Assembly (NCBI GenBank): GCA_963800215.1
Contig: CAWCZY010000004.1
Location: 186,001 to 250,000, forward strand
Direction: 5' to 3'
Source of the DNA: JAJPKK01 sp963800215
Lineage (GTDB): Bacteria; Pseudomonadota; Alphaproteobacteria; Rhizobiales; Xanthobacteraceae
Length of the DNA stretch: 64,000 bases
Below are positions 59,908 through 64,000 of the stretch, one piece after another. The translations under genes were made by a program, and so were the position numbers. Every line of letters starts with the position of its first letter. The stretch's first letter is position 1. The notes under the pieces are model-generated. The model saw only the letters and a program-made list of their open reading frames with translations. It was not told where the DNA came from and searched no databases.

Positions 59908-61508
59908 TGGAACCGATCGCCCCACCGGCCGCCACGACGCCGCCCGGCGGCGACTTCAACGCCATTCCCTATGTTTCGAATGCCATCGTGCAATCCCAGC
60001 CGGCGCGGCTGTTCGCCCTCGCCAAGCTGTTCGGGCTGGCGCCTCCGGCGATCGAGACCGCGTCGATCCTCGAACTCGGCTGCGCGTCGGGCGGAAACAT
60101 CATCCCGCTCGCCGCCCGCTTTCCGCGCGCGAGGTTCCTCGGCATCGATCTGACGCAGCGCCACGTCGACGAAGGCCGGGCCCGCATCCGGGCGCTCGGC
60201 CTCGCCAACATCGAAATCCGGCAGGGCGACGTCACGGCGCTCGATCTCACGGACAGCTACGGCTGCATCATCTGCCACGGCACCTACAGCTGGGTTCCGC
60301 CGGCGGCGCGTGAGGCGATTCTGCGCATCGCCGCCCGCAACCTGCAGCCGGACGGAATAGCCTATGTGAGCTACAACGTCTTTCCGGGCTGGCAAATGCG
60401 CGGCATCATCCGTGACCTGATGCTGTTCCACGCCGGCCATGACGGGCCGCCCGACCGCCGCATCGCCATGGGGCGCTGGGTGCTCGACAACGTCGCCAAA
60501 TCGGCGAACGCAGCCACCCCCTACGGGGCCACGCTGCGCGAGGAGGCCAAGGGGCTGGCGGCGCAAGGCGATGCCTACATCCTCAGCGAGTTCCTGGTGC
60601 CCGACAACGCCCCCTGCTACTTCCGCGACTTCGTCGCCGCCGCGGAGCGGGAGGGGCTGGTCTTCCTGTGCGAATCCGACATCGAGATGGGCCTGCCGGA
60701 GAACCACGGGGCCGAGGTCGCCAAACTCGTGCGCGAAATGTCGGCCGGTCAGCTCGTGCTGATGGAGCAGTACATCGACTTCCTGGTGGGACGCACGTTT
60801 CGGCAGACGCTGTTGGTGCGCCGCGAGCAGGCCGTGGGCATCCAGCGCCTGTTGCGGCCCGAAATGGCGCGGCAGCTCCACGTCTCCAGCCAGCTCGTGT
60901 TGGACGCCGGCGCCAGCTCCGACGGCCGCTATGTGTTCAAGGGACTCGGTGGCCGTGCCGTGACGATAACGAGCCGCACCTCGCGCCGCGCCATCGAGGT
61001 TCTCACGGCAGCCTTCCCGGCGACGCGCACATTTGACGAGCTTTGCGCGGAGCTGTCGACTTCGGATCCCGACATCGTCGCTGCGGGGCAAGCCGAGATC
61101 CTGAACGTCCTGTTCCAGCTGATCGTTAGCGGCCTCGCCTGGCCGTCGAGCATTCCGGTTCGCGCCGGCAAGGCGAACGCGCAGCGTCCGGTCGCCTGGC
61201 CGCTCGCGCGCGCCGATGCCGCCGCCGGATGGAAATCGACCACGAACCTGCGGCACGAGGCAGTCCCGCTCGATATCATAACCAGCGAGCTGCTGCCGCA
61301 CCTCGACGGCAGTCACACCCGTGCGATGCTCGGCGAGCGGCTGATGAATGCGATCAAGGCCGGCCGCATCAGGATTCAGGATCCGGCGACCAACCAGGTG
61401 CAGACCGGAAGCGCCTTGGAGGCTTCGGTGGCGAGGCATGTCGACCTCGCCATCGAGCGGCTCGCGGCGGCGGCCCTGCTGGAGCCCGAGCAGGGCTCCG
61501 GCGCGTGA
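59907..61508 (+). CDS. Class I methyltransferase with regulatory domain, PKMT-like
   Basis: The 533-residue protein has a SAM-binding N-terminal domain: FNAIPYVSNAIVQSQPARLF, ILELGCASGGNIIPLAARFP, GIDLTQRHVDEGRARI, and GTYSWVPPAAREAILRIAAR. It is followed by a central regulatory-type region (QGDAYILSEFLVPDNAPCYF onward) and a C-terminal extension. The arrangement matches the methyltransferase-regulatory-domain family that includes the rickettsial protein lysine methyltransferases acting on outer-membrane OmpB. Methylation of an envelope protein is therefore a reasonable guess, not established here. It is translationally coupled to the AmpH-like gene and convergent with dxs 14 bases away. Confidence 0.8.
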   Translation: MEPIAPPAATTPPGGDFNAIPYVSNAIVQSQPARLFALAKLFGLAPPAIETASILELGCASGGNIIPLAARFPRARFLGIDLTQRHVDEGRARIRALGLANIEIRQGDVTALDLTDSYGCIICHGTYSWVPPAAREAILRIAARNLQPDGIAYVSYNVFPGWQMRGIIRDLMLFHAGHDGPPDRRIAMGRWVLDNVAKSANAATPYGATLREEAKGLAAQGDAYILSEFLVPDNAPCYFRDFVAAAEREGLVFLCESDIEMGLPENHGAEVAKLVREMSAGQLVLMEQYIDFLVGRTFRQTLLVRREQAVGIQRLLRPEMARQLHVSSQLVLDAGASSDGRYVFKGLGGRAVTITSRTSRRAIEVLTAAFPATRTFDELCAELSTSDPDIVAAGQAEILNVLFQLIVSGLAWPSSIPVRAGKANAQRPVAWPLARADAAAGWKSTTNLRHEAVPLDIITSELLPHLDGSHTRAMLGERLMNAIKAGRIRIQDPATNQVQTGSALEASVARHVDLAIERLAAAALLEPEQGSGA

Positions 61509-61521
61509 TAATGACCCCGCC

Positions 61522-63444
61522 CTAGGCGAGCTTCACCGTTTCGTCGGCGACATCCTTGCCGAGCGCCTCGAACACCTTGGTCACGATGCCCTTGGTGTCG
61601 AGCCCAGCCTTGGCATACATCGCGTTCGGCGAATCCTGGTCGATGAAGATGTCCGGGAGCACCATGGCGCGGAATTTGATGCCGCGGTCGAGCACACCGT
61701 GGTCCGCGAGGGTCTGCAGCACCGCGGAGCCGAATCCGCCGATCGCGCCTTCCTCGATGGTGATCACCACCTCGTGCTCGCGGGCGAGCCGCAGGACGAG
61801 GTCGGTGTCGAGCGGTTTGGCGAAACGGGCGTCTGCGACCGTGGTCGAAAGTCCGTATCCCGCGAGTTCGTCGGCCGCCTTGAGGCATTCGCCGAGGCGC
61901 GCGCCGTACGAGAGCAGGGCGATCTTGTCGCCCTCCCGGATGATCCGGCCGCGTCCGATCTCGAGCGGCTGGCCTTCGGCCGGCATCGGCACGCCGCGGC
62001 CTTCGCCGCGGGGATAACGCAGCGCCGAGGGACGGTCGTCGATAGCCACCTGGGTCGCCACCATGTGGGCGAGATCGGCCTCGTCCGCCGCCGCCATCAG
62101 CACGAAGCCCGGCAGGCAGCCGAGATAGGCGACGTCGAAGCTGCCGGCATGGGTCGGCCCATCGGCGCCGACCAAGCCCGCCCGGTCCATGGCGAAGCGC
62201 ACCGGCAGTCGCTGGATCGCCACGTCATGCACCACCTGGTCATAGGCGCGTTGCAGGAAGGTCGAGTAGATCACCGCGAACGGCTTGTACCCTTCGGTGG
62301 CGAGGCCCGCCGCGAAGGTCACCGCGTGCTGCTCGGCGATGCCGACATCGAAGGTCCGCTCCGGGAATTCCTTGCCGAACAGGTCGAGCCCGGTGCCCGA
62401 CGGCATCGCCGCCGTGATGGCGACGATCTTGCTGTCCTTCCTCGCCTCCTTGATGAGGCTCTCGGCGAACACCTTGGTATAGGCGGGAGCTGCCGCCTTC
62501 GACTTGGCCTGCGCTCCGGTGGCGACATCGAAGGCCACCACGCCGTGATACTTGTCGGCCGAGGTCTCGGCGGGCGGATAGCCCTTGCCCTTCTGCGTCA
62601 CCACATGGACCAGGATCGGTCCGCTCTTGGCGTCGCGCACGTTTTTCAGCACCGGCAGGAGGTGGTCGAGATTGTGGCCGTCGATCGGGCCGACATAGTA
62701 GAAGCCGAGCTCCTCGAACATGGTGCCGCCGGTGATGAGCGTGCGGGCGTATTCCTCGGCCTTCACCGCGCGCTGCTCGAAGAATTTCGGCAGCCGATGG
62801 GCGAGCTGCTTGCCGATCTCGCGGAACGAAAGATAGGTGCGGCCCGACAGGAGCCGCGACAGGTAGGCGGACATCGCGCCCACCGGAGGCGCGATCGACA
62901 TGTCGTTGTCGTTGAGGATGACGATCAGCCGGGAGTCCATGGCGCCGGCATTGTTCATGGCCTCATAGGCCATGCCCGCCGACATCGCGCCGTCGCCGAT
63001 CACGCACACGACGTTGTTGGCGCGGCGGTCGAGCTTGCTCGCCACCGCCATGCCGAGGCCGGCGGAGATCGAGGTGGAGGAATGCGCGGCGCCGAACGGA
63101 TCGTATTCGCTTTCCGCCCGCTTGGTGAAGCCGGACAGGCCGCCGCCCTGGCGCAGCGTGCGGATGCGGTCGCGCCGGCCGGTCAGGATCTTGTGCGGGT
63201 AGCTCTGGTGCCCGACGTCCCAGATCAGGCGGTCGTGGGGCGTTTCGAATACGTAATGCAGCGCGACCGTGAGTTCGACGACGCCGAGGCCGGCGCCCAG
63301 ATGTCCGCCGGTCTGGGCGACCGCGTTGATCAGGTCTTCTCGCAATTCGTCCGCGATCTGGCGCAGCCGGCTGGGCTCGAAGCTGCGCAGCTGCTCTGGA
63401 GTGCGGATCTGGTCGAGAAGCGGGGTTTTTGATGGCTGATACAA
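61522..63444 (-). CDS. dxs: 1-deoxy-D-xylulose-5-phosphate synthase
   Basis: The 640-residue ThDP enzyme condenses pyruvate and glyceraldehyde 3-phosphate to DXP, the first step of the MEP isoprenoid pathway, also feeding thiamine and pyridoxal synthesis. Its motifs are HLGAGLGVVELTVALHYVFE, IGDGAMSAGMAYEAMNNAG for ThDP/Mg binding, MDRAGLVGADGPTHAGSFD and GIAEQHAVTFAAGLATEGYK. Length is as expected. GGAGGAAGCC precedes the start. It reads toward the convergent methyltransferase gene. Confidence 0.97.
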   Translation of the reverse strand: MYQPSKTPLLDQIRTPEQLRSFEPSRLRQIADELREDLINAVAQTGGHLGAGLGVVELTVALHYVFETPHDRLIWDVGHQSYPHKILTGRRDRIRTLRQGGGLSGFTKRAESEYDPFGAAHSSTSISAGLGMAVASKLDRRANNVVCVIGDGAMSAGMAYEAMNNAGAMDSRLIVILNDNDMSIAPPVGAMSAYLSRLLSGRTYLSFREIGKQLAHRLPKFFEQRAVKAEEYARTLITGGTMFEELGFYYVGPIDGHNLDHLLPVLKNVRDAKSGPILVHVVTQKGKGYPPAETSADKYHGVVAFDVATGAQAKSKAAAPAYTKVFAESLIKEARKDSKIVAITAAMPSGTGLDLFGKEFPERTFDVGIAEQHAVTFAAGLATEGYKPFAVIYSTFLQRAYDQVVHDVAIQRLPVRFAMDRAGLVGADGPTHAGSFDVAYLGCLPGFVLMAAADEADLAHMVATQVAIDDRPSALRYPRGEGRGVPMPAEGQPLEIGRGRIIREGDKIALLSYGARLGECLKAADELAGYGLSTTVADARFAKPLDTDLVLRLAREHEVVITIEEGAIGGFGSAVLQTLADHGVLDRGIKFRAMVLPDIFIDQDSPNAMYAKAGLDTKGIVTKVFEALGKDVADETVKLA

Positions 63445-64000
63445 AGGCTTCCTCCGTGCCGACCTGTCAGGGCCGAATTTCGCGGCACATTAACTCATAT
63501 GTAGTGTTCAATATCGATGTCGGGTTCACTTATCGCCGCGATTAAAACACATCCCCGGCCAAAGACAATTCACCTGAGTTTTCAATCGTTTTCGCGGGGA
63601 GCAGCGCACCGCCCCGCGGCTGCGCCGCAAGGTCGCCCGGCCCCGCAGGAAACAATGCTAAGCTCTTTTGCCGGCTTTGCAATTCACGGGGGAACCCGCG
63701 GAATTGGCGAGTGTTGCAAGGGGGCAACTATCGGCCGGAATCGTCAACCCTAATGGAATTTTGTCCGCACGATTGGATCGGCTCAGGGGAGCGGCCGATC
63801 ACGGGGCATGATCCGGGCACGGTCCACAAACGTCGTTTTTTCCAGGCGCCCCGGTTCCACCGGTGCGACCCCGCGTCCGGGCACCGCCGCTTCGTCCGGT
63901 CCGGTCAGGCGCCGCGCCCGATGTCGCGCCCGATCACCACTGCCGGCATTCGTCGGTGTCGGTGCGCACGCGACCGTTTAATGACGGTTATCGTGCGGCC
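63445..64000. other. Region upstream of dxs without a recognised gene
   Basis: The last 556 bases hold the dxs promoter region. Short open frames are arginine- or glycine-rich and unsupported. No xseB, which often precedes dxs in this group, is visible, so it lies beyond the edge or elsewhere. Confidence 0.4.

Noticed and set aside
1..64000. CRISPR arrays, insertion sequences, prophage genes
   Set aside because: No regularly spaced repeats, transposase or integrase motifs or phage structural genes were found on either strand.

Overview
The window reads as a high-GC chromosome segment from an alphaproteobacterium of the Hyphomicrobiales, close to the Bradyrhizobium/Rhodopseudomonas/Rhodoplanes/Pseudolabrys lineages. 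Evidence: a SciP-type CtrA inhibitor, minCDE, a short OpgH, OmpL-like BBP2 porins with an Omp25-like barrel, a rhizobial MnmA and PmtA, a box benzoate cluster, and inverted-repeat elements that I recall from related genomes. The genus call is inference.

0-12 kb is an outer-membrane island. It holds one Omp25-like barrel and four tandem 544-557 aa porins in alternating A-B-A-B subtypes. Four of the five genes share an upstream AT-rich and G-rich module and the fifth keeps a remnant. A KdpD/KdpE-like two-component pair follows, without kdpFABC. 12-23 kb holds small secreted proteins, an HSL-type esterase, a translationally coupled PEP mutase/phosphonopyruvate decarboxylase pair, a ProQ/FinO RNA chaperone, an AI-2E family permease and a phasin. 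23-26 kb is a polyhydroxybutyrate/ketone-body module: patatin-like hydrolase, acetoacetate decarboxylase and 3-hydroxybutyrate dehydrogenase, which together with the phasin suggest PHB turnover.

26-31.5 kb carries housekeeping functions: minCDE, sciP divergent from mnmA, a PmtA-type methyltransferase and a CAU tRNA. 31.8-43.6 kb is metabolic and mixed: GST, FMN reductase, Bug solute-binding protein, a lone molybdenum hydroxylase large subunit, a kelch protein, and a divergent locus with acyl-CoA dehydrogenase, an atypical polysaccharide deacetylase and a two-subunit TPP decarboxylase. 43.7-47.5 kb has OpgH and a polytopic membrane protein, with three copies of an inverted-repeat element. 47.6-54 kb encodes benzoate degradation by the epoxybenzoyl-CoA route (benzoate-CoA ligase, hydrolase, BoxC, BoxB, VOC protein) without boxA.

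54.3-56.4 kb holds the most unusual gene pair: an exported von Willebrand A protein and a Tat-exported caspase-like peptidase that ends in two Tudor/chromo-barrel-like modules. 56.6-63.4 kb has an RlmD/TrmA-type methyltransferase, tlyA and dxs, with an AmpH-like hydrolase coupled to a PKMT-like methyltransferase between tlyA and dxs.

Seven genes between 23.7 and 42.9 kb have broken frames. All 14 breaks I can place are +1 insertions, which points to residual sequencing insertions more than to real gene decay. Those genes are typed as pseudogene because they are interrupted as given; most are probably intact in the organism. I found no CRISPR array, insertion sequence, integrase or rRNA.
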